64,000 nucleotides of DNA. It comes from G963667675 sp965197565. GTDB lineage: Bacteria; Chloroflexota; Dehalococcoidia; Lucifugimonadales; UBA3495. Of this stretch, positions 25,742 to 34,331 are shown one piece after another (the first letter of the stretch is position 1; each line of letters begins with the position of its first letter). The stretch lies in NCBI GenBank assembly GCA_965197565.1, contig CBDANK010000004.1, forward strand, positions 1,116,001-1,180,000. The letters run 5' to 3'. Both the position numbers and the translations under genes were made by a program. The notes below the pieces were generated by a model that saw only the letters and a program-made list of their open reading frames with translations, had not been told where the DNA came from and did no database searches.

Positions 25742-27103
25742 GTGTCCGCGCCGTTGCAGGGAGTCCGAGTAGTGGAGATGGGCCAGCTTATCGCTATACC
25801 CTGGGCGATGAAGGTGCTGGCCGACATGGGAGCCCAGGTCATCCGCCTCGAATCTTGCCATCGTTTGGAGGGCTATCGCAACGATTCGTTTTACCAGAAT
25901 AACGTCGATGGAGAATTCTGGAACCGGGGCGCTAATATCTACGAACACAACCGCAACAAGCTGGGCATCACTCTAGACTTGGCTCAAAAAGAAGGTCTGT
26001 CCATTCTGCGGGAACTGGTGGCCATAAGCGATGTCTTCGTTGAAAATTTCACCCCCCGGGTAATCCGGAAATTTCAACTGGAATACGAAGACCTGCGCCG
26101 GATCCGGCCGGACATCATCATGGTTTCTTCCACCGGCTACGGCTTTACCGGCCCTTGGTCTAACTTCGGAGCCATTGGCCCGGGCACCGAGGGCGCTTCC
26201 GGCCTAGCGTACATGACCGGCTATAGGGGCGGGCCTCCGGTCATGCCAGAGATACCCTATACCGATTACACCGCAGCTGAATGTACCGTTTACGCGGTGA
26301 TGGCAGCTTTGATGCACCGTCTGCGCACAGGGCAAGGCCAGTTCATCGACATCTCTCAGGCCCAGGCCGCCAGCGCCACCATCCCGGAAGCGTTGCTGGA
26401 TTTTTCGGTTAATCACCGGACCGGTCCCCGCATGGGCAACACTCACCCAACTATGGCTCCCCACGGCTGTTACTCATGCCAAGGGGACGATTCCTGGATC
26501 GCAATCGCCGTCGGCGACGACTCACAGTGGCTGGCCCTTTGCCGGGTGCTCGGCCAACTTGATTGGCATGAGGACAGCCGGTTCAATGGCGCGGCGGGGC
26601 GCTTGCAGCACCGAGACGAGTTGGACCGGTTGCTGGCTGCGGCCACTAGGGGCTGGGAAGCTCACGAGTTGATGCGCCGGCTCCAGTCGGTTGGCGTGGC
26701 TGCCGGAGCGGTGCTGGAAAGCAAGGCTCTGCTCTTCAACGAACACTTGAGGGAGCGCGGGTTCTTTGAGGTAGTGCGCCACCATCCCAGCGCTGCCATG
26801 CCTCCGCTGCCCTACGCAGGCCGGCCCTGGAAACTGCTGGGAACTCCAGCCGTGCCCGGCAAAGCGGCCCCGATCATGGGCGAGCACAACCGGCAGGTGC
26901 TTTGCGAGCTACTCTGCCGCACCGAGGAAGATCTCTTGGCTCTGGAAGAGCAGGGAGTCATCGGTTACGCCCCGGTGGACCCTCGGCCGGTACAGCGGCC
27001 CTCCATGGAAGAGCAGGTCCGCCAGGGGAGAATGCAGCGCTTCGAGAAGGACTACCGGGAGCAGGTGCAGCGGTACTTCGGCATTGAACAATTGGACGAG
27101 TAG
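25742..27103 (+). CDS. CaiB/BaiF-type CoA-transferase subunit with catalytic Asp
   Basis: This 453-residue class III CoA-transferase begins SAPLQGVRVVEMGQLIAIPW. It has WAMKVLADMGAQVIRLES, VFVENFTPRVIRKF, MVSSTGYGFTGPWSNFGAIG, and IPYTDYTAAECTVYAVMAAL, where D175 matches the Asp that forms the acyl-aspartyl anhydride. It is about 50 residues longer than usual because of a C-terminal tail (APVDPRPVQRP onward) rich in Arg/Gln/Glu. The start is GTG at 25742, two bases after the previous stop. The pair probably activates an organic acid by exchange with an acyl-CoA. Confidence 0.88.
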   Translation: MSAPLQGVRVVEMGQLIAIPWAMKVLADMGAQVIRLESCHRLEGYRNDSFYQNNVDGEFWNRGANIYEHNRNKLGITLDLAQKEGLSILRELVAISDVFVENFTPRVIRKFQLEYEDLRRIRPDIIMVSSTGYGFTGPWSNFGAIGPGTEGASGLAYMTGYRGGPPVMPEIPYTDYTAAECTVYAVMAALMHRLRTGQGQFIDISQAQAASATIPEALLDFSVNHRTGPRMGNTHPTMAPHGCYSCQGDDSWIAIAVGDDSQWLALCRVLGQLDWHEDSRFNGAAGRLQHRDELDRLLAAATRGWEAHELMRRLQSVGVAAGAVLESKALLFNEHLRERGFFEVVRHHPSAAMPPLPYAGRPWKLLGTPAVPGKAAPIMGEHNRQVLCELLCRTEEDLLALEEQGVIGYAPVDPRPVQRPSMEEQVRQGRMQRFEKDYREQVQRYFGIEQLDE

Positions 27104-27142
27104 CGCCCGGCTACAGCCGCCGGGTGTCAACTGCGCCCGCCA

Positions 27143-27736
27143 CTATAGACCGTGAGCCGCCTCGTAAGCTGCTATCTTGTCCTCGTGCTGCAAGGTGAGG
27201 CCGATGTCGTCCAACCCGTTTAGCAGTGCGTGGCGGCGGGCGGAATCGATATCGAAAGATATGGAGATTTCCTCGTCTTCGGTCCAGACTCGTTGGGTCT
27301 CCAAGTCCACGTTCAGCCGGCGCCCCGGCTGGGCAAGCACCAAGTCCATGATCCGTCGTACCGCCTCCTCGGGCAACTGCAGCGGAAGCAAGCCATTCTT
27401 GAAACAATTACTGTAGAAGATGTCGGCAAAGCTGGGAGCGATGACACACCGAAAGCCATAGTCGTGGAGAGCCCAAGGGGCATGTTCCCGTGACGACCCA
27501 CAGCCGAAGTTTCTCCCGGCCACCAGCACCGTGGCGCGCTGATAATTCGGATCATTCAGCACAAATTCGTCGTTGGGACTGCCGTCAGCGTTATAACGCC
27601 AGGGGGCGAACAGGACGCTTCCGAAACCGGTGCGCTCAATACTCTTCAGGTACACCGCAGGTATGACCTGGTCCGTGTCCACGTTGACCCGGTCCAAGGG
27701 AGCGACCACGCCGTTTATTCTTACGAAAGGTTCCAT
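27143..27736 (-). CDS. leuD: 3-isopropylmalate dehydratase small subunit
   Basis: LeuD with LeuC isomerises 2- and 3-isopropylmalate in leucine synthesis. The 197-residue protein shows VNVDTDQVIPAVYLKSIERT near 18-37, ATVLVAGRNFGCGSSREHAP near 69-88, VIAPSFADIFYSNCFKNGLLP near 98-118 and a C-terminal RHALLNGLDDIGLTLQ. Length is that of bacterial LeuD. It is in the same direction as leuC but separated by the small coiled-coil gene at 27799-28179. Confidence 0.97.
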   Translation of the reverse strand: MEPFVRINGVVAPLDRVNVDTDQVIPAVYLKSIERTGFGSVLFAPWRYNADGSPNDEFVLNDPNYQRATVLVAGRNFGCGSSREHAPWALHDYGFRCVIAPSFADIFYSNCFKNGLLPLQLPEEAVRRIMDLVLAQPGRRLNVDLETQRVWTEDEEISISFDIDSARRHALLNGLDDIGLTLQHEDKIAAYEAAHGL

Positions 27737-27798
27737 GACAATTCAGCCTCTCCGTCGTCAGGTATTCAGAAGGACGATGCTATAGCGCCGTTGATGGT

Positions 27799-28179
27799 CT
27801 ACGGGGCGATGTCGCCAATCGTGCCTATTATGTCTTGAGCCACTTCAGCGCTTGTTATGAACTTAGCCTTGACTTCGCCCGGAGTGAGCTCCGGGTTCGA
27901 CAGCATCGCGCCCATGATTGCGGTGTTAAGGGTATAGGCCCGTAACTGGGACATACCCTTCCTTAATTCGAAAATGCCCTCCTTCAGCTCGGATATGCCA
28001 TCCTTCAACTCGGATATGGTCCCCTTCAATTCTGAAATGGTCTCTAATGATTGCAATTGCAGCAAGAAGGCTGGGTCTTCCTTCTTGGCCTTATTCTCCA
28101 TCCACTTCCGGAGTTGGGGTGTCCTTCGAAGGAGATCGGACGCGACCGGATATAATACCGACAAGGTAGCTATATCCAT
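27799..28179 (-). CDS. Small heptad-repeat coiled-coil protein between leuC and leuD
   Basis: This 126-residue protein is not one I recognise. Its middle contains five consecutive 7-residue units, TISELKG, TISELKD, GISELKE, GIFELRK, GMSQLRA (about residues 50-85), a regular coiled coil. The DNA shows the matching 21-base period. The N-terminus (DIATLSVLYPVASDLLRRTPQLRKW) is hydrophobic-amphipathic, and the C-terminus (ELTPGEVKAKFITSAEVAQDIIGTIG) looks helical. I choose the ATG at 28177-28179 behind AGGGGGAC; a GTG at 28195-28197 overlapping leuC is also possible. Its placement inside an otherwise standard leuCD pair is unusual, and the repeat may have expanded recently. Confidence 0.65.
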   Translation of the reverse strand: MDIATLSVLYPVASDLLRRTPQLRKWMENKAKKEDPAFLLQLQSLETISELKGTISELKDGISELKEGIFELRKGMSQLRAYTLNTAIMGAMLSNPELTPGEVKAKFITSAEVAQDIIGTIGDIAP

Positions 28180-28190
28180 AGGTCCCCCTA

Positions 28191-29591
28191 TCACCACTCC
28201 CTAATGTCGACGAAGTGACCGGCGACGCCGGCCGCCGCCGCCATGGCCGGACTCACCAAATGGGTGCGCCCGCCCTTGCCCTGGCGGTTTTCAAAGTTCC
28301 GGTTAGAGGTTGAAGCGCATCGCTGTCCCGGCTCCAGTATGTCTGGATTCATTCCCAGGCACATGGAACATCCCGCCACCCTCCAGTCGAATCCGGCATC
28401 TTTGAATATCCGGTCCAGCCCTTCCTCCTCGGCTTGTTGCTTGATTAAAGCGGAGCCGGGCACCACCATGGCGTAGACATCCGGATGGGCGCGGCGGCCC
28501 TTGACCACCTCGGCCGCGGCCCGCAGGTCTTCGAGACGGGCATTGGTGCAAGCGCCGATAAACACCCGGTCAATCTTCACGTCCTGCATGGGGGTATCCG
28601 GTTCCAAGTCCATGTACCGCAGGGCACGTTCGGCCACCTCACGCTCGTTGGGGTCGCTGATGGAGCCGGGATCGGGCACCCGGGATGTAATCGAGACTAC
28701 CATTCCCGGATTGATACCCCAGGTAACGTAGGGCTCCAGGCTGGAGGCGTCGATCTCCACCAACCGGTCGTAGGAAGCCCCTTGGTCGGTGGGCAGGGTG
28801 TTCCACCGCTCGACGGCTGCATCAAAGTCCTTGCCTTGGGGTGCGAACCGGCGGCCGCGTAGATATTGGAAAGTAGTCTCATCCGGGGCGATCATTCCGG
28901 CCCTGGCCCCGCCCTCGATGCTCATGTTGCACACTGTCATCCTTCCGTCCATAGAGAGGGAGCGGATGGCCTCGCCGGTATATTCGATGACGTGTCCGAC
29001 GCCACCATTGACCCCGATAAAGCCGATAATGCCCAAGATCAAGTCCTTGGCGGTGACTCCAAAGGGCAGCCGCCCGTTAACCCGGACCTCCATGGTGCTG
29101 GGCTTGAACTGACGCAACGTTTGGGTGGCCAGTACATGCTCCACCTCTGAGGTGCCGATACCCAAGGCGTAGGCCCCCAATGCCCCATGAGTGGAGGTGT
29201 GGCTGTCGCCGCATACCACGGTCTTGCCTGGTTGGGTATAACCCAAGTCCGGCCCAATAATGTGGACGATCCCCTGCATGGGGCTAAACCGGTCATACAA
29301 AGTAACCCCGAACTCCTCGCAGTTCTTGGAGAGGGCATCCAGTTGCTTCTTGGATATTTCGTCGTTCACCGGCAGGGACAGGTCCCAGGTGGGGGTGTTG
29401 TGGTCGGCGGTGGCCACCGTCAAATCGGTACGCCGGACCCGGCGGCCCGCCAGACGCAGGCCCTCAAATGCTTGGGGGGAAGTCACCTCGTGGATCAGGT
29501 GCAGGTCGACATAGAGGATTGTGGGTTGCCCCGCCTCTTGTTGCACCACATGGGCGTCCCAGATCTTCTCGAACATGGTTTTTGACGGCAT
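28191..29591 (-). CDS. leuC: 3-isopropylmalate dehydratase large subunit
   Basis: This 466-residue aconitase-family enzyme carries the 4Fe-4S cluster: one Cys in GACTNARLEDLRAAAEVV near 347-364 and the pair CSMCLGMNPD near 407-416. Other landmarks are MFEKIWDAHVV, YVDLHLIHEVTSPQAFEGLR and VVCGDSHTSTHGALGAYALG. It acts with LeuD in leucine synthesis. The start is the ATG at 29589-29591, with AGGAG about twelve bases upstream. Its 3' end is only a few bases from the start of the coiled-coil gene. Confidence 0.98.
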   Translation of the reverse strand: MPSKTMFEKIWDAHVVQQEAGQPTILYVDLHLIHEVTSPQAFEGLRLAGRRVRRTDLTVATADHNTPTWDLSLPVNDEISKKQLDALSKNCEEFGVTLYDRFSPMQGIVHIIGPDLGYTQPGKTVVCGDSHTSTHGALGAYALGIGTSEVEHVLATQTLRQFKPSTMEVRVNGRLPFGVTAKDLILGIIGFIGVNGGVGHVIEYTGEAIRSLSMDGRMTVCNMSIEGGARAGMIAPDETTFQYLRGRRFAPQGKDFDAAVERWNTLPTDQGASYDRLVEIDASSLEPYVTWGINPGMVVSITSRVPDPGSISDPNEREVAERALRYMDLEPDTPMQDVKIDRVFIGACTNARLEDLRAAAEVVKGRRAHPDVYAMVVPGSALIKQQAEEEGLDRIFKDAGFDWRVAGCSMCLGMNPDILEPGQRCASTSNRNFENRQGKGGRTHLVSPAMAAAAGVAGHFVDIREW

Positions 29592-29693
29592 CGAGCTTCA
29601 ATCTCCTGATGTTTATATGCCGGTTCCGCAGGTCAGAGGATATTACTGAGTGTCTCTTGATTCGCCCCGTCCTAGGCTTTCCAAGCGCAGGAT

Positions 29694-29702
29694 ATTATAC
29701 CA
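29694..29702 (-). promoter_or_regulatory. Extended -10 promoter for leuC
   Basis: On the minus strand TGGTATAAT gives a perfect TATAAT (29694-29699) preceded by TG-N, an extended -10 that can compensate for a weak -35 (GATAAA, 17 bases upstream). The predicted leader is about 96 bases. I see no leucine-rich leader peptide, T-box or riboswitch in it. The rest of the 298-base leuC-aminopeptidase gap shows nothing else. Confidence 0.5.
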
Positions 29703-29889
29703 CCATGTCGCTTGGGTTTATCTCTGAAATACTCTTCCGGGCAGACCAACGAGCCATCCTAGTGGTAAACTAGCAACAAGAATGCTTTGACCGGGGAAAG
29801 CCCCTTTCCCTTGGAAAACGAATGGGAAACGAAAGTCAGCCGGCACCAGTTCATTGACTGGGCCGGATTAAACAGGAAGGAGTCGTATT

Positions 29890-32493
29890 ATGCCCGCTTC
29901 CGAGACGTTTGTACTACCGGGAACGGTACGCCCGACCAGATACGCTATCAAGCTCGAGCCCGACCTGGGCCAGTTCACCTTCAGAGGCGAAGAAAGCATC
30001 GCCGTCGAAGTGGTCGAAACGACCTCGGAGATCGTTCTCAATGCCATCGAGCTTCAGGTGGAATCGGCTACCCTAAATAAGGATGGCGCCGCTATCAACG
30101 CCAAGGGCATCCGCCTGGACGCCTCCCGGGAGACCGTCACTCTGGACTTTGGGCAACCAGTCACACCGGGGAAAGGGGATTTAGCCCTGAATTTTACCGG
30201 CTTCCTCAACGACAAGCTACACGGCTTCTACCGCAGCCAGTACGCCGGCCCCGATGGAGAGCAGAGATATTTGGCAGCCACTCAGTTCGAGGCCACCGAC
30301 GCCCGGCGGGCCTTTCCCTGTTGGGACGAGCCGGCCCATAAAGCCATATTCGAAGTTAGCCTGGCTATACCTTCGGGCCTTAAAGCCATATCCAATACGC
30401 CGGTAGTCTCCGAGTCCCAACCACAGCCTGGACTCACTGAGCTTCGCTTCGCCGAGACCCCGGTTATGTCAACTTATTTATTAGCTTTCTTGGTTGGAGA
30501 CCTGACCTCAGTCGAGTCTCAATACCAAGGCATTGACGGAGCCACCCGTGTCGCTGTCTGGACTACTCGAGGCAAGGAAGAGCAGGGCCGGTTTGCTCTA
30601 GACACTTCGGTGAAGCTTCTGCGCTTTTTCAACGACTACTTCGGGATACCCTATCCGCTTGAAAAGCTGGACCACATCGCCCTACCCGACTTTGCTGCGG
30701 GGGCCATGGAAAATTGGGGAGCCATCACTTACCGGGAAACCGCCTTGCTGGTGGATGAAGCCAACTCGTCGGCGGGAACCCGGCAGCGAGTGGCGGAAGT
30801 GGTGGCCCACGAGATGGCCCACATGTGGTTCGGAGACCTGGTTACGATGCAGTGGTGGGATGACCTGTGGCTCAACGAAAGCTTTGCATCCTGGATGGGG
30901 ACCAAGGCAGTGGACTGGCTGTTTCCCGATTGGCAGATGTGGACCCAGTTCGTCAACATGGATACCAACCGGGCCCTGATTCTGGACGGGCTGAAGAATT
31001 CTCACCCCATCGAGCAACCGGTCAAAAACCCGGCAGAGGTCAACCAGCTCTTTGACGCCATCAGCTACTCCAAAGGTGCATCGATCATCAGAATGCTGGA
31101 GCAATTTCTGGGGCCAGAGACATTTCAGCGGGGGCTCCAAGGATACATTTCCGCCCACCAATACGGTAACGCCCGCACCGAAGACCTATGGTCGGCCCTG
31201 GAGTCAGCCTCGGGGGAGCCTGTGACCTCCATCATGGACACCTGGACCAAGCAGATGGGGTATCCGGTGCTCCAAGTGGAAGCTGCCGGACCGCCGGACC
31301 ACCAGGAGCTGGTGCTCTCCCAGGAGCGCTTTGTCTACGACCGGTTGCTGGAATATCACGGGCCGGAACCCGAGGTGTGGCGAGTGCCCATCCACATTGC
31401 CCACGGAGGCGGGGAACCGGCAACGTTGTTGATGGACGGCCGTGAAGTCCGCTTGCCGCTGGAAGGGCCGGCTGTACTGGGAGCCGAGCAATGGTTCAAG
31501 ATCAACCCGCTTCAAACAGGCTTTTTCCGGGTAAACTACCAACCGGAGGACTGGGAAAGGTTGGTCCCGGCAATAAAGTCCCATGAACTGCCTGCGTCCG
31601 ACCGGTTAGGAATTCAAAACGATGCCTATTCCTTGTCCAAGAGCGGGATTCTGCCCGTCACCCAGTTCCTTTCCTTGGCCCAGGCATATAACAACGAGAC
31701 GGATGCGTCGGTATGGGGCGATCTTTCCAGCAACCTGCGGGACATAGAGGTCTTGCTGACCGCCCAGCCGGAATTCCAGCGCTACCAGGTTTTCGCCCGC
31801 GCCATTTTCAAAGCGGCGGCGGACCGGGTCGGGTGGGAAGCCCAAGCAGGGGAAGGGCATCTGGACGCTCTCTTGAGAAGTATAGTGCTGAGCCAGGTGG
31901 GCAGCTACGGAGACCAAGAGGTACTGGACCAAGCCAGGGAGCGATTTCAGAGGTACCTCAAAGACCGGGCTGGAGTGCGCCCGGACATTAGGGGCGTGGT
32001 GTTTAGCCTGGCCGGCCAAGCGGGCGACCGGGCTGTTTACGACCAATTGTGGGAGTTGGAGAAAGAAGCCGAGCTCCAAGAAGAAAAGATCCGGTTGCTT
32101 ATGGCACTGACCCGTTTCGAGGACCAAGGACTGCTGAGCGAGACTCTGGAACGCTCCATCTCTTCTGAAGTACGCCTTCAAGACACTATTAGCGTGGTCT
32201 CCGGCGTAGCCTCCAATCCGTCGGGGAGAAAGCTGGCCTGGCAGTTCGTCAAGGACAACTGGCCGGAGTTTGACCAGCGCTATGGGACGGGGGGGTTCGG
32301 GCTGATGCGGTTGGTGTCCATGTGCGGCAACTTCACCAGCCCGGAAAGCTTGACCGATGTCGAAACCTTTTTTGCGGAGCATCCGGCTCCGGCGGCGGAG
32401 CGGAGCATCCGTCAGGCGGTGGAGCGAATACGATTGAACATCAAGTGGTTGGAACGGAACCAGGACGAGCTTGCGGCTTGGCTCGATTCTTAG
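29890..32493 (+). CDS. M1-family aminopeptidase (PepN/ERAP type)
   Basis: This 867-residue zinc metallopeptidase removes N-terminal residues from peptides. The exopeptidase motif GAMENWG lies near 271. The zinc site is HEMAHMWFGD near 307-316 plus the WLNESFASWMG segment that supplies the second Glu. The C-terminal half (about 500-867) is the helical ERAP1-like domain with repeated helices. No signal peptide is visible, so it is cytosolic. The ATG at 29890 is preceded by GGAAGGAG. It heads a plus-strand run with the SppA-like gene 80 bases downstream. Confidence 0.96.
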   Translation: MPASETFVLPGTVRPTRYAIKLEPDLGQFTFRGEESIAVEVVETTSEIVLNAIELQVESATLNKDGAAINAKGIRLDASRETVTLDFGQPVTPGKGDLALNFTGFLNDKLHGFYRSQYAGPDGEQRYLAATQFEATDARRAFPCWDEPAHKAIFEVSLAIPSGLKAISNTPVVSESQPQPGLTELRFAETPVMSTYLLAFLVGDLTSVESQYQGIDGATRVAVWTTRGKEEQGRFALDTSVKLLRFFNDYFGIPYPLEKLDHIALPDFAAGAMENWGAITYRETALLVDEANSSAGTRQRVAEVVAHEMAHMWFGDLVTMQWWDDLWLNESFASWMGTKAVDWLFPDWQMWTQFVNMDTNRALILDGLKNSHPIEQPVKNPAEVNQLFDAISYSKGASIIRMLEQFLGPETFQRGLQGYISAHQYGNARTEDLWSALESASGEPVTSIMDTWTKQMGYPVLQVEAAGPPDHQELVLSQERFVYDRLLEYHGPEPEVWRVPIHIAHGGGEPATLLMDGREVRLPLEGPAVLGAEQWFKINPLQTGFFRVNYQPEDWERLVPAIKSHELPASDRLGIQNDAYSLSKSGILPVTQFLSLAQAYNNETDASVWGDLSSNLRDIEVLLTAQPEFQRYQVFARAIFKAAADRVGWEAQAGEGHLDALLRSIVLSQVGSYGDQEVLDQARERFQRYLKDRAGVRPDIRGVVFSLAGQAGDRAVYDQLWELEKEAELQEEKIRLLMALTRFEDQGLLSETLERSISSEVRLQDTISVVSGVASNPSGRKLAWQFVKDNWPEFDQRYGTGGFGLMRLVSMCGNFTSPESLTDVETFFAEHPAPAAERSIRQAVERIRLNIKWLERNQDELAAWLDS

Positions 32494-32573
32494 ATGCTAA
32501 TGGGAAGCGCATCTTTCGTTTTGCGTGACAGGTTAACCCGAAGACTTTACCAGGCGGGGCGCCGCCGGGCCCG

Positions 32574-34295
32574 GTGGGAAGGGGTCCGGGTGTGTTAGGT
32601 TATCCGTTCTACGTGATACGGTATCTGCTCTGGACCGCCGGAAATCTCCGGCGGCGGCTGAGAAAGCCGCCGGACTACGTGGTCTTCATCCTGGAAGGGA
32701 CCTATCCGGAACTGCGCTCCCCGAGAGCCGGGTTTTTGCGAAGACGCCTTTTTTCCGGCGCCCGGCTCAGCCTACAAGAGTTGGGCGAGCAGTTCAGGGC
32801 CTTGCGACAAGACCACCGGATAAAGGGCGTCGTTCTGCATTTGAGAAATCTCCAGATTCCTGTGGCCCAGGCCCAGACCTTGCGGGGATTTATTGCTGAA
32901 TTGCGTTCGTCGGGAAAACTGGTTGTCGCTTGGTCTACAAGCTACGACAACACCAAGTATTACGTTGCGGCGGCGGCGGATGAGGTCCTGCTCCAGACGG
33001 GTGGGTCGGCCTCACCACTGGGACTGAGCGGTACCGCCGTTTTCTTAGGCGATGCATTGGAACGGGTCGGCGTGAAGGCCGATTTCATTCAAATCAGCCC
33101 CTACAAATCGGCCGCCGACCCCCTTATGCGTTCGAGCATGTCGGACGAAGCGCGGGAGATGTCCAATTGGCTGGCCGATGCTTATTACGACGACTTTATC
33201 CAGGCCATTGCGTTGGGCCGCAAGATGGAAGAAAGCGCCGCGAAGGCTTTGGTGGACGGTGCCCCGTACACCGACCAACAGGCTGTAGAGGCGCGAGCCG
33301 TCGACGGGCTGATTAGCGAGGAGGACCTGCCTGCCTATCTGCGGAACGGAAACAACAAGCCAACCCGTCTGGCTACTTGGGACGCAGTCCGGCCCCGGTT
33401 GCTGCGTCCGCCTCCAATCTTAAGGGGCCGATACGTGGCCCTGATTCGCATCGAGGGAGTCATCAGCGACGGCCGGAGCCAACGGCCGCCCTTCAAGTCT
33501 CCCTTGGCGCTGCCCCTTGTTTTCGACCCGCGGGCAGGAGACCTATCCGTGGTGCAACAGGCCCGCACGGCCTTGGCCGATGGCAGGGCTGCTGCGGTGG
33601 TGCTATACGTGAACTCTACGGGGGGATCGGCATCGGCATCGGAAGCGATGGCTGCAGCGTTGCAAAAAGTGGCGGCCAACAAGCCTTTGGTGGCCGTCAT
33701 GGGTCCGGTAGCAGCCTCCGGCGGGTACTACGTATGCACTCCGGCCCAATGGATTTCGGCCCAGCCCGGCGCCATTACCGGGTCCATCGGGGTCTTGTCG
33801 GGCAAACTGGTGGCTGCCGGGCTGCTGGATAAGCTGTTCTTTCGTAGAGAGTCGATCGGCCGCGGGCTGCACGCCGACTTTGAGAGTACCGAAAGGCCCT
33901 TCAACGAAGAAGAACGAGAGATCGTCCGGGGCATGATCCAGCGAGTGTACGACGTTTTCCTAGACCGGGTGACCGCTGCTCGAAACATGCCTCGGGACGT
34001 TGCCGACGGTGTCGGCGGCGGCCGGGTGTGGACCGGCAGCCAGGCCTTGGAAAAAGGGCTGGTGGACGAACTAGGCGGGCTGGAGAGCGGCCTCGCCAAG
34101 GCCCGCCAGTTGGCTGGCCTGCATCCGAGGGCGCCCGTGCGTGAGATTCACGCCGACCGGAGACAAGTCCAACCTCCTCTGCCCGATCCATCCGCAATGG
34201 TCCATTATGCCAGGGAGGGACTGGAGATGCTTGGCAGCGGCAAGACTCTATGCTTGTGCGCCTTGCTCCCGATGCAAAGCTACGCCGATGGTTGA
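32574..34295 (+). CDS. sppA: Signal peptide peptidase SppA-like protease (67K type)
   Basis: This 573-residue protein has the duplicated ClpP/crotonase-like S49 fold. The N-terminal half contains the lysine base in QISPYKSAADPLMRSSMSDE near 175; the C-terminal half contains the nucleophilic Ser in GPVAASGGYYVCTPA near 382. The motif NSTGGSASASEAMAAAL near 345 is typical of the second repeat. It has an amphipathic N-terminal segment (YPFYVIRYLLWTAGNL) but no clear full transmembrane anchor. SppA enzymes degrade leftover signal peptides at the membrane. I use the GTG at 32574; a GTG six codons later is possible. Confidence 0.88.
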   Translation: MGRGPGVLGYPFYVIRYLLWTAGNLRRRLRKPPDYVVFILEGTYPELRSPRAGFLRRRLFSGARLSLQELGEQFRALRQDHRIKGVVLHLRNLQIPVAQAQTLRGFIAELRSSGKLVVAWSTSYDNTKYYVAAAADEVLLQTGGSASPLGLSGTAVFLGDALERVGVKADFIQISPYKSAADPLMRSSMSDEAREMSNWLADAYYDDFIQAIALGRKMEESAAKALVDGAPYTDQQAVEARAVDGLISEEDLPAYLRNGNNKPTRLATWDAVRPRLLRPPPILRGRYVALIRIEGVISDGRSQRPPFKSPLALPLVFDPRAGDLSVVQQARTALADGRAAAVVLYVNSTGGSASASEAMAAALQKVAANKPLVAVMGPVAASGGYYVCTPAQWISAQPGAITGSIGVLSGKLVAAGLLDKLFFRRESIGRGLHADFESTERPFNEEEREIVRGMIQRVYDVFLDRVTAARNMPRDVADGVGGGRVWTGSQALEKGLVDELGGLESGLAKARQLAGLHPRAPVREIHADRRQVQPPLPDPSAMVHYAREGLEMLGSGKTLCLCALLPMQSYADG

Positions 34296-34331
34296 TCAGG
34301 TCCCACCGGGTCAAATGATTGGAGAATCCAG

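Noticed and set aside
27940..28045. 21-base tandem repeat considered as a CRISPR-like or minisatellite array
   Set aside because: There are no spacers; the period equals seven codons and encodes a regular coiled coil in a frame with its own ribosome-binding site.
29592..29700. Leucine leader peptide or T-box before leuC
   Set aside because: No short frame rich in Leu codons and no T-box sequence were found in the predicted 96-base leader.
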